64,000 nt of DNA from Spirochaetota bacterium (GCA_026398615.1 JAPLSN010000021.1:62001-126000); one strand, 5' to 3'; shown: positions 10,101-18,792, numbered from the stretch's first letter. The notes: generated by a model from the letters alone, not told the origin. Numbers and translations: made by a program.

Positions 10101-13100
10101 CGTACTGGTAAACACGCCCGAGTTCGCGTCGGTCACCTTCAGGTAGAGGGTCTTGGTACCATCGTCTCCGGGGGCGTCGTAACTCCATCCGCCGCCGTTG
10201 ATGACGAGCTCTTCCCACGACAGGTTGTCGAGGCTTGCCTCTATCTTCGAGACTCCGTCATCGTCGGAGACGGTGCCGTAGATCGTGTTGGTCAGTTTGA
10301 GCGTGGTCGGGTACGAGCCGCTCGCTGGGTCGGTGACGAGGTTGGAGATGCGGACGAGCGGGCGATCGCTTTCCTGGTCGAGGCGGAGGAAGAGGGATCC
10401 TGCCGTCGACTTGCCGGCCGCGTCCGTGGCGGTAACCGATATCTCGATACGCACCGCCTGATCGACGACGCCATATTCGTCGGGGACAAGCTCTCCGTAC
10501 GTGGTGCACTCATACGTCGAGCTGATGAAATTGAGGATTTCCCAGTAGCTGGTTCCCGTCACGGTCAGCGGGGTTCCGCTCTTCACGATCTGGGCTGTGA
10601 CGGTCGCGATCGGGCTGGTCGGGTCGGAAGCGCGGCCGGCAATGGTGAAGGTGCCGTTGACGAAAGCATTGGCGGCAGGAGTGACCCACTGGATGGCATT
10701 CGGGTCATCGTCGTCGATGACGACCTGGACGCCTACCGTGGACGACTTGCCGGTCGTGTCCGTCGCGATGATGTCGATGGATTGCGAACCGTTGGGGATG
10801 GGCGATCCGACGGTGCCGACCTGGCCTTCGTACTTTCCGCTTCCCGCGTTGAACGTCATCGGGTAGTCGGTGACGCCATGCCGGACCAGGACGCTTGCGA
10901 CGCCGTTCGCGTCGGTGACGGTGGCCTTGGCGGTGAAGACGCCCGAGGCGTAGCCGTTGTTGACCGGTTCCACGTTGCTGATGGAGGGGGCGGAGCTGTC
11001 GAGCGTGAAGCTGACGGACGCGGATTCGTTCCATCCCTTTTCAGCCGGGTTCCCATAATCGCTGACGACGGAGTTGACGTCATAGGCGCGCATCCTGAAG
11101 GTATAGGCGCCATCGCTCGTGAGGACCGTTCCGAGCAGGGAATGGCTGAAGGTGGCGTTGACGCCGGTACCGTGGGTGTCGACGTTCGTCCAGTTGATGA
11201 CCTGGGTGCCGGTGGCCCAGTCGCTCCCGGTCACGACGCGGATCTGCACCGCGTCGGCGTTGGCGTGGACACCGTCGTCCTCGGTAATGAGTCCGTTGAC
11301 GCGCACGGGCAGGCCGAGCTTGTCGCCGTTCGTCGGGGCGGTGATGGAGATGACGGGTTTGTCCGCGTCCTGGTCGGTCGTGTAATTGAAGACGCTGGTC
11401 GTTATGTGTCCGGCCCCGTCCCTGGCCTTGATCGTGAGGGTACCCGTCCAGACGGTCGTATCGACGCCCGAAACGGTATAGGCGAATTTCGAGCCGGTGA
11501 TCGTACCCGTGGTGGACCAGAAATCGACTCCGGGATAGCCCGCCGGGTCGGTATCGTCGGGAGTGCCGCCGAAATAGAGCTTCACCCACGAAAGGTATTT
11601 TTCATCGCTAGCGATGCCCTGGACCGAGACGGTGCCGTTGAGGGTCGTGGCGACGGAGGGCGTGAGGATGGTGATGGTCGGATCCGCGGTGTCGTAGATG
11701 ACCTGGATGGTCGATTCGCCCTGTTTCGCCGGCACGGATGTGTCTTCGGCGACGATGCGGATGGTATTCACGCCACCTGAACCCGTGAGCCAGGCGGCCT
11801 GGATGGCCTTGGTAAAGGCGAAGTTCGGCGCCGTTCCCGTCAGGGTCGTGGTCGTGCCATGGGGTACGCCGTTGACATGGAACGTCGCGCTGGCGATGCC
11901 GTTGTTGTCGATGAGGGCGCCCGAGCTTCCGGCAAGGGTGAAGTCGCCCGAGACATAGCCGTTGTTTCCGGGGGCCAGCTTGGAGATGTCCACGGACGGG
12001 ATGTTCGTATCCACGACGAAAGGTATCCCGGCAAGGGCGGTCCACCAGTTCACGCCGGGGGCCGTCACGGGATAGCTGCCCGACGTGGAGTTGTCGTCGC
12101 GCACGCGGACATGGAGCGTATGCGCGCCTTCGGAGAGCGCGGGGAGGCTGTGATCCCAGGAGAGCTGGGTGGCCGGTCCGGACTTGCTCGTCACGTCGAT
12201 CCAGCCGAGCGCGTCCACCTGTACCTGTATGGCGTCATTGTCGGTCGTTCCGTCGTCGTTGACGTCGGCCAGGCCGTCGTCGTCGGACGCGGTGCCCACG
12301 AGCCTGTAGAGTGCCCCGACCGTCTGGCTCGAGGCGAGGTCGGCCACCGATACGGATGGTTTGTCCGAAGCCTGGTCCGCGTTCACCGTGATGGACGCGG
12401 TTCGCTCGTTTCCCGCCTTGTCCGTGGCCAGGATGTAGATGGTCTGGATGCCGGACAGCCCCGTCGTGTCGACGGTCGTGTCCCACGAATAAGTCATGCC
12501 GACCAAGGCGGTGTCGCCCGTGGTGGGAGGAACGTTGAGCTTCACCCAGACCTTGTCGAGCATGCTCGTATCGCCCGAATTGTCCGTCGTGCTGCCTTTC
12601 ACCTGCACGAGCCCGTTCACCGTCAGGCCCGCCGATGCGGGAGCAATGAAGGAAAGGACCGGGGTGTGTGTATCAACGATGACGAAGGTCTCGGCCTCGG
12701 CCGGGGTGGATTCGTCCCCGCTCGCGTTCTTGGCCCAGGCCCTGACTTTTATCGTTTTGGCCCCGCCTTCCGAAATCGCGTATGCCGGGAGCGTGGCCGA
12801 CGCCGTCCATTCGCTGTCGACGGCGATGGTGACCCAGGTTTCCGCGTCGGGTGACTTGGGCGTGATCATGTACTCGATGCGGGAGAGCGAGTGGCCGGCG
12901 AGAGCGGGAGCGGTTGCGGTGCCCGAAAGATTGACGGTGGCGCCGTCCTTGTAGTAGAGGGTGGCGGGCTGGGCGACCGTCACCTTGGGCGCGTTGGCGT
13001 CCAGGAAGAGGCGGAAATTCCGCGTCACCACCTGTCCCGCGAGCGACGAAGCCTGGTTGTCGTACGCCTGGACTTCGATCCTGTACCAACCCAGATGGTT

Positions 13101-15281
13101 GGCCGCCGCCGCATACAGGGCCAGGTTGTTGACGTCGTAGTAGTTGGCATGCTCGGCCAGCGCGACGCTCCACGAGGCGGTCGTCGCGATCGTCTTCCAG
13201 CCGGATCCGACGGGAGAAATCGTGGGATCATCGAGGTTGATCGGGCCGATGTCGGCTCCGCCCGCCACGGCGCCTTCCGTCGCCACGAGCCTGACCCGGA
13301 CTTCCTTGACGCCGGGGCGCTCGTCCGATGACGAACCGCCTATCGTGACCGCGCCCGAAACCGTGGCGGCGGCCGCCGGGGAATAGATGACTGCCGCCGG
13401 TTCGTCGAGCGAGGGTTTTACGTAGATGTTGGCGGTGTTCGTGGTGGTATTCCTGGCGATGTCGGTCGTCCGCAATCGAACCTGTACCTGGTAGGATCCG
13501 TCGCCCTGCAGCGTGCCGTCGGTTCCGTTGGCGTAGATGTTCGCGTCGGCGATCGCCTGGGTCCACGAGAAGATGTTGCCCGCGATGTCGCCGAAACCGC
13601 CCGAGCCGATGGCTATTTCGAGCTTCGTGACCGAGTTGTTGTCCCCGGACGAGCCCTGGAGCGAGATGTCGCGATATACGATCGTGCCCGGGGAAGGGGA
13701 GAGCAGGGTGGCGCTGGGGTGGGTGTTGTCCAGTATGAGGAGAACGTCCGATTGGCCGATCTTGTCGTCCACGCTCTCTTCGGCGTCGAGGCTGTAATCC
13801 TTGGCGCGCACGCTGATGCTGGCCGCGCCTTCGGCGACGGTGGCGAGCGGGAGAGGATGGCTCCAGGCGACGGTTTCGGCGGGAACGATGGCGACGGTTT
13901 CCCACGCTTTCCCGTCCACCTTGATTTCAAGTTCATCGATGCGTCCGGCGTTGCTCGTCGCGGAGCCGCTCACCGTGATCGTCTCGGAGTCATTGTAGTA
14001 GAGATATGCCAGAGGATCGACGGAGACGGTGGGAACCCCGGTGTCGACCGTGAAATAAACGACCGCTGATTCTCCGACCGCCCCGCCGTTGTCGGCGGCC
14101 CGCACCTTCATCATGTAGCGCTTGTCGGGCGCGGCAGAGGCGCTGGAGGGAAGGTTGAAGCGCCACTTGAACGTGGATCCGGAACCGCTCGCCACGGCTC
14201 CTGTCCACGATCCGTCGAAAGCCTGGTCGCTTCGCCTGACCTGATACTCGACGACGAGCGTGGACAGGTTGATGTCGTCATCGTAGGCAAGACCGTTGGC
14301 GACCGACGAGGGTCCGATGACGCCATTGTTGTCGGGACTGGCGATGTCGAAGGTCGGCTTGTCGCTGTCGGGATCCATGTAGAGCCGGCGGTCGGCCGGC
14401 GCGGCCGTCCTGAGGCCCATGGCATTCTGGATGCGCAAGGTGGCCATCTCGGCGGGCTGGACGTCGGGAACCGCGGCATCCGCGGTTCCCCGGTCGATCC
14501 TGATGACCTTGTCGATGGTAAGGAGCACGCCCGAGTTGGCGGTGAAGAGGTCGTTGTAGGCGAAGGCATGATCGTTCACGTTGCCTGCGGCGTCCCGGGC
14601 TTCGACCACGACGATGTATCCGCCTGCGGGGAGCGCGCTTCCGTCGAAGCTGAAGGACCATCCGGGGACGCTGTCCGAGCTTCCCTGGGCGACCGGGGTA
14701 TCCGAGCCGTCGATGGGGGCGTCGGCGGCGGAGTAGACGGATACGGTGACCGTCGCGATGGGGGAAATGTCGTCGTACGACTGGCCGGAAATGAGGACGC
14801 TGCCGTTGTAGGAAGCGCCTATGCCGAGGACGGAGGGGTTCTCGATGACGACGGCGGGGGGCTTGTTGTCGAAATAGAGAAGGAGCCTGTCCTGGGTTTC
14901 GTTGCCGCGTGCATCCTGGAGGGTCGCGATGACGAGCTTCTGGCCATCCGCGAAAGCGGTCGTGTCGATGGGGGCGCTCGCCCAGGTGCCGGCCTTGTCC
15001 ACGGTCGTCGTGACCTCGTCGAGAACTGCCCCGCTCGCCGGATCGGTGATCTGGAGGCTCACCGCGGCGACGCCGATGTCGTCCGACCAGGTGCCGTCGA
15101 TGACGAGGCTGCCGCTGACATATGAACCGTTCGCGGGGGTCATACCCTTGGCGCGCGGCGTTTGGGTGTCGACCTTTTCGCCGAGCCCGAAGAGCGGGCT
15201 CTTGCAGCTTGTCCCGGCCAATGCCGCGACGATTGCCATCGCGATGATCGGGAAAATGACGGATTTGTTCGACTGTGCCAT
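4113..15281 (-). CDS. Giant multi-domain surface lipoprotein with Ig-like repeats
   Basis: About 3,722 residues, one of the largest genes a spirochaete is likely to carry. The N-terminus is a lipoprotein signal (hydrophobic run followed by LAGTSC), so it should be lipid-anchored at the cell envelope. Most of residues 40-2900 are tandem modules of roughly 90-110 residues that repeat a pattern such as D-x-x-x-P-x-V-x-(I/V), NNGYVSG, (T/V)xxGSSxD, and W...L...G...I.V.A.D; these look like bacterial Ig-like/cadherin-like folds. Two short modules containing RTAHG interrupt the series (about 1955-2027 and 2227-2297). An IPT/TIG-like domain lies at about 2994-3074. The C-terminal 630 residues look like a beta-propeller split by a 220-residue insert with lipoyl-like repeats. 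ATG at 15281 is preferred over GTG at 15284 because AAGGGGG is correctly spaced. Likely role, inferred only from architecture: adhesion or polymer binding. Confidence 0.85.
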   Translation of the reverse strand: MAQSNKSVIFPIIAMAIVAALAGTSCKSPLFGLGEKVDTQTPRAKGMTPANGSYVSGSLVIDGTWSDDIGVAAVSLQITDPASGAVLDEVTTTVDKAGTWASAPIDTTAFADGQKLVIATLQDARGNETQDRLLLYFDNKPPAVVIENPSVLGIGASYNGSVLISGQSYDDISPIATVTVSVYSAADAPIDGSDTPVAQGSSDSVPGWSFSFDGSALPAGGYIVVVEARDAAGNVNDHAFAYNDLFTANSGVLLTIDKVIRIDRGTADAAVPDVQPAEMATLRIQNAMGLRTAAPADRRLYMDPDSDKPTFDIASPDNNGVIGPSSVANGLAYDDDINLSTLVVEYQVRRSDQAFDGSWTGAVASGSGSTFKWRFNLPSSASAAPDKRYMMKVRAADNGGAVGESAVVYFTVDTGVPTVSVDPLAYLYYNDSETITVSGSATSNAGRIDELEIKVDGKAWETVAIVPAETVAWSHPLPLATVAEGAASISVRAKDYSLDAEESVDDKIGQSDVLLILDNTHPSATLLSPSPGTIVYRDISLQGSSGDNNSVTKLEIAIGSGGFGDIAGNIFSWTQAIADANIYANGTDGTLQGDGSYQVQVRLRTTDIARNTTTNTANIYVKPSLDEPAAVIYSPAAAATVSGAVTIGGSSSDERPGVKEVRVRLVATEGAVAGGADIGPINLDDPTISPVGSGWKTIATTASWSVALAEHANYYDVNNLALYAAAANHLGWYRIEVQAYDNQASSLAGQVVTRNFRLFLDANAPKVTVAQPATLYYKDGATVNLSGTATAPALAGHSLSRIEYMITPKSPDAETWVTIAVDSEWTASATLPAYAISEGGAKTIKVRAWAKNASGDESTPAEAETFVIVDTHTPVLSFIAPASAGLTVNGLVQVKGSTTDNSGDTSMLDKVWVKLNVPPTTGDTALVGMTYSWDTTVDTTGLSGIQTIYILATDKAGNERTASITVNADQASDKPSVSVADLASSQTVGALYRLVGTASDDDGLADVNDDGTTDNDAIQVQVDALGWIDVTSKSGPATQLSWDHSLPALSEGAHTLHVRVRDDNSTSGSYPVTAPGVNWWTALAGIPFVVDTNIPSVDISKLAPGNNGYVSGDFTLAGSSGALIDNNGIASATFHVNGVPHGTTTTLTGTAPNFAFTKAIQAAWLTGSGGVNTIRIVAEDTSVPAKQGESTIQVIYDTADPTITILTPSVATTLNGTVSVQGIASDEKYLSWVKLYFGGTPDDTDPAGYPGVDFWSTTGTITGSKFAYTVSGVDTTVWTGTLTIKARDGAGHITTSVFNYTTDQDADKPVISITAPTNGDKLGLPVRVNGLITEDDGVHANADAVQIRVVTGSDWATGTQVINWTNVDTHGTGVNATFSHSLLGTVLTSDGAYTFRMRAYDVNSVVSDYGNPAEKGWNESASVSFTLDSSAPSISNVEPVNNGYASGVFTAKATVTDANGVASVLVRHGVTDYPMTFNAGSGKYEGQVGTVGSPIPNGSQSIDIIATDTTGKSSTVGVQVVIDDDDPNAIQWVTPAANAFVNGTFTIAGRASDPTSPIATVTAQIVKSGTPLTVTGTSYWEILNFISSTYECTTYGELVPDEYGVVDQAVRIEISVTATDAAGKSTAGSLFLRLDQESDRPLVRISNLVTDPASGSYPTTLKLTNTIYGTVSDDDGVSKIEASLDNLSWEELVINGGGWSYDAPGDDGTKTLYLKVTDANSGVFTSTVRVIKTLTPSVTVTTTPVTFKIDTFSPEIDDLVEVNAGSGWTNLSSSYKFGGASTGSFNIRAKTKDANGIFSVTADIKGKDKASPLVDKTVSATLGSPTGPDGSGFYTYTSTTALDVTGLVDNNLSLTITVEDNSLLKGIKTKSVVVDNTVPTLTFFDPANNATVNGDVTVKGFAGDNLAGLASVSYKIGWNGAASWTAATGSLISWEIPFLTSGTGKIDLYAGVAVTAIPATDIFTRTAHGFTEDQTLRFGAEVLLPTGISSATVYYVKYVDANSFQVTAAPADIVAVDFTTSGTAVLASVYSSDANNDGIWDFPIQVRVADEAGNETISAMNAVAGTSAYLLKLNPGGDKPIVTLSYPDDPLKPLGGTVRVSGFTVDNNAVWKVFMQVDVDNSGTYTAADIASNLVDWYALGLGREVTGTNNWYQNINADGEFNPPPGENRSINIRIRAQDTKNMLAGDIYGPWVETSIIFDNDVPKIGTTMPLLLDRDPGAAPATVTAGNVANSFARTAHGLGTDNQVYFSGTLPAGLVAGTAYHVVNPNANDFQVSLTHLGPVVDITDDGSSLTFVSVDGDELPYTLGAFITGDWYLRGSVEDETQINGIAFTGDLSGNLSTQPAWFQQAGVKVYFLDVPIDTDPGTSDSLIWTLTATDNTTPTPRESIQVMRIEVDNKAPTATWDGDPDDSDVTPNDLIVQNNGWFQIRGTALDDGSDVKQVAVYLVRRSGTARFFNPRELKGAPGNTSDLTPADTLTTSDGSVVDYPSDPDFLIMIDHKNVVESRNAGGGIDNDDTDNYLEKLKKFSGDTYEWYADIDSSNVADGPIEVHYVVFDMANNTKHCMATTKVQNNGPKVGAVNLGTDLDLNGTVETGEYVRYVYPGVATGITTTFTAKEAPTEILLEVTGGNGELFARVSAPKTSGGTFTSAWFSIRSDEASPITSITLSQADLTDIGDGTKTFTVDVWDSTEGTTPKVDSLNQTKTAVFTTSTTDTVDPSADIDPFYWTSELVNSLYDNSRTNGHIELTGVAAYGAGDPDVSGKVSIRGTAYDNWIISKVWLYIGNGADNADNFGFAATPALTTKDFGGLTYALVGTFASGGYAETGDFATDGWHFSVPSSVFTQGNHRIAWQLDWNSARLGSITAQDRVARIVVEDKDDGTINSSLTTQALGTPVTGTGATRSTSYVLQHDALKNSTAIVPGLNITLTLSGGGSPTTTLIRGFDPVAGSIELDAAVDPLKTSYSIAFPDNMPSYQFDVVPYITGITRDATYNTIRSRQGRYSLRRGENATITGFNLFDSVADTISFGTVPTTLPADATTSSFVVVVPAGARSGEVLLTVNGINSINNLDDDTLAGNKEYFAVTPGSELWTDTRMVHIWQSNSTATGADMGYFVGSSAPKYPAMSYNGGNLYASWSNYSDAATYYSTNNTGVTASAVEVYSSYDPLEHTDISYGGRPTVAFNANTYGNNTWDEAGAGGVMIWDANAPLGVNDGGTGRAYAMEELWHDQMLMQFVNERVVNYGTDIHTSYYDTDTKALKYAWVQNGDTSVNEHANWVNIDGGSDADDAQLTGTANVTATATITPVTYASTLTATNVLATITSNTDSTGLAAVGTHLLTATGNLNRIMRQANTTWLTYNNAVLMWIAPAATNMTSGVTLMAQVQPDTIVASIQKPVGSAVATNDIILTMANLETVLAPYDGFVATAAAVGTTAVHNSTQAATVSSRRIATVSKIVGATVTAGETLMTLSDATAVTAPSDGTIQSILAANTVLTAATTTVATLTTRSAAAGEYSAIDVTPTNHFPVIAYYDVTNQTVKLAYANATAPVTGAQWKVQTVMGSTDVNRKFSGKYISMRIDGSGYVHLAFYRNSTGDLIYMKSTNHPIDGSMKYEFGDSVIVDSIGAVGVWADITLAGNVPYISYLDSSYTNTFDAVKMAYYDSTLDSEADGEPDTVNGWEYMNAALDFEVDGVRTSIENDTGGARFWQAAIGYASSDFYRIGYYVK
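4785..5130 (-). repeat. Two tandem lipoyl/biotinyl-like barrel-sandwich repeats within the giant lipoprotein
   Basis: Residues about 3384-3440 and 3442-3499 of the giant lipoprotein align with each other: copy 1 has ASIQKPVGSAVATNDIILTM then VLAPYDGFV; copy 2 has ATVSKIVGATVTAGETLMTL then VTAPSDGTI. The pattern I-x-K-x-V-G-x-x-V-x-x-x-(D/E)-x-(I/L)-(L/M)-T-(M/L) then AP-x-DG is that of biotinyl/lipoyl and HlyD-type hybrid motifs. The hairpin lysine of the EAMKM motif is absent (the sequence reads TMANLE and TLSDAT), so attachment of biotin or lipoate is not expected. Confidence 0.6.
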
Positions 15282-15740
15282 CACGGGCCCCCTTGTATCA
15301 ATTCCACAACACTACTGTAGCAGGAATCATGCCAATTTTTTCTATCACTGGACCGGCCCTGGAACGGGGGAAGAATATATCGATGACCCGAGAATTTTGG
15401 AGAAAACATATTCTCTAATATATCGGTACTACATTCATTTTCCCAGTATCCGATTGCTGCCTATCCATTTTGTTTTTCAAGAAAGTCTTTTTTCAATAAG
15501 GAATTAGCTACTATTCCCAGTCCGAATAGGATTCGAATCGCAGGGTTCGCCCGTCCCCCGGGATGCGTGTTGTATATGGTGCTGAAAGTCAAATTCACGG
15601 ATGTGGACTCAAAGATGTGGATGAACTATTCGTTCGGTATTCTGACGAGAGGGGCTACAAGAGGACTATTCGACATTTTTTTCGGAAATTGAGTGAATAT
15701 CCGACAAAAAAGTATGAATCCAGTGCATGAGAGCTGGCAA
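15282..15740. other. AT-rich intergenic region, no gene seen
   Basis: About 460 bases noticeably richer in A/T than the rest of the window. It holds the ribosome site of the giant lipoprotein gene, a short hairpin (GGAGAA-6 bases-TTCTC at about 15399-15415) and a direct repeat AATATATCG (about 15374 and 15418). No convincing -35/-10 pair, tRNA or coding frame was found. It separates the 3' end of the exonuclease gene from the 5' end of the giant gene. Confidence 0.5.
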
Positions 15741-16286
15741 TCAAATCTGTGCGACTGCCCTGGCCAGTATGTCCTTGCACACCCTGGCGTCATCCAGAGC
15801 CCGGTGCGCCGAGCTGGGCGGGATCGCGAGGAAACGTGCCAAATTCTGGAGCGCATACGAGGGAAGACCGGGGAAGGCTTCCCTGGCGATCAAGCGGGTG
15901 TCGGCGATTTTATTGGTGAAGCGGCGCTTGCCGATGCGTTTCAGGGCTTCTTTCAGGAAGCCGATGTCGAACGGGGCATTGTGCGCGACGACCAGGGCCT
16001 TTCCTATGAACTCCAGCAGCTCAGGCAAGGCCTTGTCGCAGGGTTGCTTGCCCCGGACCATGGCGTTCGTGATGCCGTTGACGCGGGACGCGCCCGGGGA
16101 AATCGGCATCCCCGGATCGACAAGAAGGCTGAGTGATGAAATTTCCCCCACACCGTTGAATCGCAACGCGCCGATTTCGACAATTCGGTCGAATCGGCAA
16201 TTCAAGCCAGTGGTTTCGAAGTCGAGGGCGACAAATTCCGTATCCGGCCACAGTGTCCGGACCGAGGCAAGATTCAATTTTGGCAT
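15741..16286 (-). CDS. DnaQ-like 3'-5' exonuclease (DEDDh)
   Basis: Protein of 181 residues that is a single exonuclease domain. Motif Exo I is LDFETTG (Asp22, Glu24), Exo II is HNAPFD (Asp107), and Exo III is HRALDD (His161, Asp166), all four metal-binding acids and the catalytic histidine being present. Alone, this size fits an editing exonuclease like Pol III epsilon or a stand-alone DNA/RNA trimming nuclease; no polymerase domain is attached. It begins 15 bases after the phosphoglucomutase stop codon and is the last gene of the leftward HAD phosphatase-phosphoglucomutase-exonuclease operon. Assignment as the replicative epsilon subunit cannot be made from sequence alone. Confidence 0.85.
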   Translation of the reverse strand: MPKLNLASVRTLWPDTEFVALDFETTGLNCRFDRIVEIGALRFNGVGEISSLSLLVDPGMPISPGASRVNGITNAMVRGKQPCDKALPELLEFIGKALVVAHNAPFDIGFLKEALKRIGKRRFTNKIADTRLIAREAFPGLPSYALQNLARFLAIPPSSAHRALDDARVCKDILARAVAQI

Positions 16287-16301
16287 GACGCACTCGACCT
16301 T

Positions 16302-18053
16302 TCAGCCGATAACTTTCCGGATATCGACCTCGATGGCGGACAGTTTCGCCTCACTTCCCGTGCGGGCGGCCGCGAGGCCTTTGGCCGAATCGGTACGGGC
16401 CAGGATGTAGAATTTGATCTTGGGCTCGGTGCCGCTCGGCCTCACGGTCACGAGGGTTCCGTCTTCGAGCCACCACTGGAGCACGTCGCTGGCGGGAAGG
16501 TCGATCCTCGTCTTGATTTCCGGGGAAGAGGGTGACCATTCCTCGCGGATCTTGACGTCGCGTATCCGTGTCACCTTCACGCCGCCGAAGGCCGTGGGCT
16601 GGTTTGTCCGGTATTCCGCCATGATCCCCCGCATGATATCCATGCCGGACGAGCCTTCGAAGTACTTGTTGATGCCCTTTTCCTGGTAGAAGCCGAACTC
16701 GAGGAAGAGATTGTCGAGGCGTTCGAGGAGGCTCTTGCCCTTGGAACGCCAGTAGAGGGTCATCTCCGCGGTCATGGCGGCTGCGGAGATCCCGTCCTTG
16801 TCCCGCACTTCGTTCTCGACCACGAAGCCGTAGCTTTCCTCGGTTCCGTAGACGAAATTGTAACCCTTGCCGTCGACCTCGAAGCGGCGCATGAGATCGG
16901 CGATCCACTTGAAGCCCGTCAGGCAATCGAAGCATGTCGCTCCGTACTTCTCTGCGATGCGGGCCTGGAGTTCGGTGGTGACGATGCTCTTGATGGTCGC
17001 GGGTTTCGCGGGCATGCGGCCGCTCTCCTTGAGCGAAAGGAGCATGTAGTCGGCGAGCAGAGCTCCGAGCTGGTTGCCGCTCACGAGGGCGAAGTCGCCC
17101 TTGCCGTCGGGCACCGCGATGCCGAGGCGGTCGGCGTCCGGGTCCGTCGCCATGACGACGTCGGCCTTCAGTTGCCTGCCCAGGTCGACCGCCATCTTGA
17201 GCGCGGGCGCTTCCTCCGGGTTCGGGAAGGCCACGGTGGGGAATTCACCGTCTCCTTCGCGCTGTTCGGGAACGGTGACGATCTCGAGCCCGAGCTCGCG
17301 CATGATGCGTTCCATGTGCATGGCGCCCGTGCCGTGGAGCGGCGTGTAGACGATCTTGGCCGTCGCCCCCATCGACCGGATCAGGTCGGGGCGGAACAGC
17401 TTGCTTTTCACCATGGCGACATACCTGTCGTCGATCTGGCGGTCGATGAGGACGACGAGATCCTTGGCCTTCGCCTCGTCGAGGGGCATGAGCGAGGTGC
17501 TGCGGGTCGCTTCCACCTCGGCGATGATGCCCGAATCATGCGGCGCGATGATCTGGGCGCCGTCGTTCCAGAACACCTTGTAGCCGTTGTATTTAGCCGG
17601 ATTGTGGCTCGCGGTGACGACGATGCCCGTGTCGGCCTTGAGTTCGCGTATGGCGAACGAAAGTTCCGGGGTGGGCCTGAGCGACGAGAACAGAAAGGCC
17701 TTGATTCCGTTGGCCGCGAAGACGCACGCCGCCGCCTCCGCGAATTCCCGGGAATAGCGGCGCGAATCGTAGGCGATGCATGCCGAGAGCGATTTGCCGG
17801 TCAAGGTCTTCTTTATATAGCTTGAAAGTCCCTGGGTGGCCCGGCGCACGACGAAGCTGTTCATGCGGTTGAATCCGCCGCCAATGACGCCCCGCAGACC
17901 CGCGGTGCCGAATTCCAGGTCGCGGTAGAACCGGTCCTCGAGTTCCTTCCAGTCCGCCGCGCCGAGCAGCAGCTCGACTTCGCCCTTGAATCGCGCATCG
18001 GTTTCGCGCGCGACGTAATCCCGGGCTCGGGTTTCCAGACTTTCATGATCCAT
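16302..18053 (-). CDS. pgm: Phosphoglucomutase / phosphomannomutase (alpha-D-phosphohexomutase)
   Basis: Protein of 583 residues, the length of the long PGM2-type branch. It interconverts hexose 1- and 6-phosphates in the cytoplasm. The phosphoserine loop is TASHNP (Ser149), the magnesium loop is DPDADR (Asp304, Asp306, Asp308), the sugar-binding loop is GTEESYGF (about residue 385) and the C-terminal phosphate loop RPSGTEPK is present. All four catalytic loops are intact, so the enzyme should be active. It follows the HAD phosphatase gene by 50 bases and precedes the exonuclease gene by 15, all leftward, suggesting one operon. Substrate choice (glucose, mannose or pentose phosphate) cannot be settled by eye. 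Confidence 0.9.
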   Translation of the reverse strand: MDHESLETRARDYVARETDARFKGEVELLLGAADWKELEDRFYRDLEFGTAGLRGVIGGGFNRMNSFVVRRATQGLSSYIKKTLTGKSLSACIAYDSRRYSREFAEAAACVFAANGIKAFLFSSLRPTPELSFAIRELKADTGIVVTASHNPAKYNGYKVFWNDGAQIIAPHDSGIIAEVEATRSTSLMPLDEAKAKDLVVLIDRQIDDRYVAMVKSKLFRPDLIRSMGATAKIVYTPLHGTGAMHMERIMRELGLEIVTVPEQREGDGEFPTVAFPNPEEAPALKMAVDLGRQLKADVVMATDPDADRLGIAVPDGKGDFALVSGNQLGALLADYMLLSLKESGRMPAKPATIKSIVTTELQARIAEKYGATCFDCLTGFKWIADLMRRFEVDGKGYNFVYGTEESYGFVVENEVRDKDGISAAAMTAEMTLYWRSKGKSLLERLDNLFLEFGFYQEKGINKYFEGSSGMDIMRGIMAEYRTNQPTAFGGVKVTRIRDVKIREEWSPSSPEIKTRIDLPASDVLQWWLEDGTLVTVRPSGTEPKIKFYILARTDSAKGLAAARTGSEAKLSAIEVDIRKVIG

Positions 18054-18103
18054 GCTCGTGCTCCTTGGCGTGTTTCGGGGTCAAAAGGGTCTGTAGGGAG
18101 GGC

Positions 18104-18781
18104 TCATTCGCCACGGGATTGAGTATAGCATACGCGTATCGCGCGTTCCAGTTCGGCGACGGTGTCGGCGATCGCGGCGGGACCGGCGGCTTCGAGTGTT
18201 CCCCTGGGTCGATAGCCCCACGACACAGAGATGGGAATCATCCCGGCGTTGCGGGCAGTCATGACGTCCACGTCCGAGTCCCCGACGAAAACCGTGTCTC
18301 CGGGCGCGACGCCCAGCCTGGCCGCGATGTCGAGGGCAGCGGCCGGATCCGGTTTTCGCGGGACGCCCGGACATTCGCCCCTGAGGACGGCGAAGCGCGC
18401 GTCGGGGAACAGCGCGGTGGCGATACGCGCCACGAGCGAATCGGGCTTGTTGGAGAGGACCGCGAAGGGGATGCCGTCGGCAGCGAGCCGGGAGAGGATC
18501 GCTTCGACGCCGGGGTAGGGCCGCGAGAAGCTGACCGGCGTCCGCGTGTAGGCCGCCATCATGGCTGCGCCCGCAAGCCGGACCTTTCCCTCGTTCCGCT
18601 CCGTTTCCGGGAGCGAGGCACGCGCGAGCTCGACGATGCCGTTGCCGACGAGGGTGCGGAATTCCTCCACGGGCCGCGCCGGGTAGCCGAATGATGCGAG
18701 GACGGAATTCATGATCGCGGCGATGTCAGCGATCGTGTCGACGAGGGTCCCGTCCAGGTCGAAAATGACGGCTCTCCGCAT
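18104..18781 (-). CDS. gph: HAD-superfamily phosphatase, phosphoglycolate phosphatase-like
   Basis: Protein of 225 residues with all HAD motifs: FDLDGT near the N-terminus (nucleophile Asp8 and Asp10), VLSNKP (motif II), the lysine in RKPDP (motif III) and VGDSDVDVMTARNAG (motif IV). The helical cap between motifs I and II is the Gph/PGMB type. Phosphoglycolate phosphatase is the common annotation for this subfamily, but substrates vary; the position upstream of phosphoglucomutase would also fit sugar-phosphate clean-up. The ATG is preceded by GGAAGGGG. First gene of a leftward operon, divergent from the RNA methyltransferase gene. Confidence 0.8.
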   Translation of the reverse strand: MRRAVIFDLDGTLVDTIADIAAIMNSVLASFGYPARPVEEFRTLVGNGIVELARASLPETERNEGKVRLAGAAMMAAYTRTPVSFSRPYPGVEAILSRLAADGIPFAVLSNKPDSLVARIATALFPDARFAVLRGECPGVPRKPDPAAALDIAARLGVAPGDTVFVGDSDVDVMTARNAGMIPISVSWGYRPRGTLEAAGPAAIADTVAELERAIRVCYTQSRGE

Positions 18782-18792
18782 TCCGCATCCCC

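Noticed and set aside
15520..15560. tRNA-like T-loop TTCGAAT on either strand
   Set aside because: The flanking bases do not pair into a T-stem and no acceptor stem, anticodon arm or CCA end is present.
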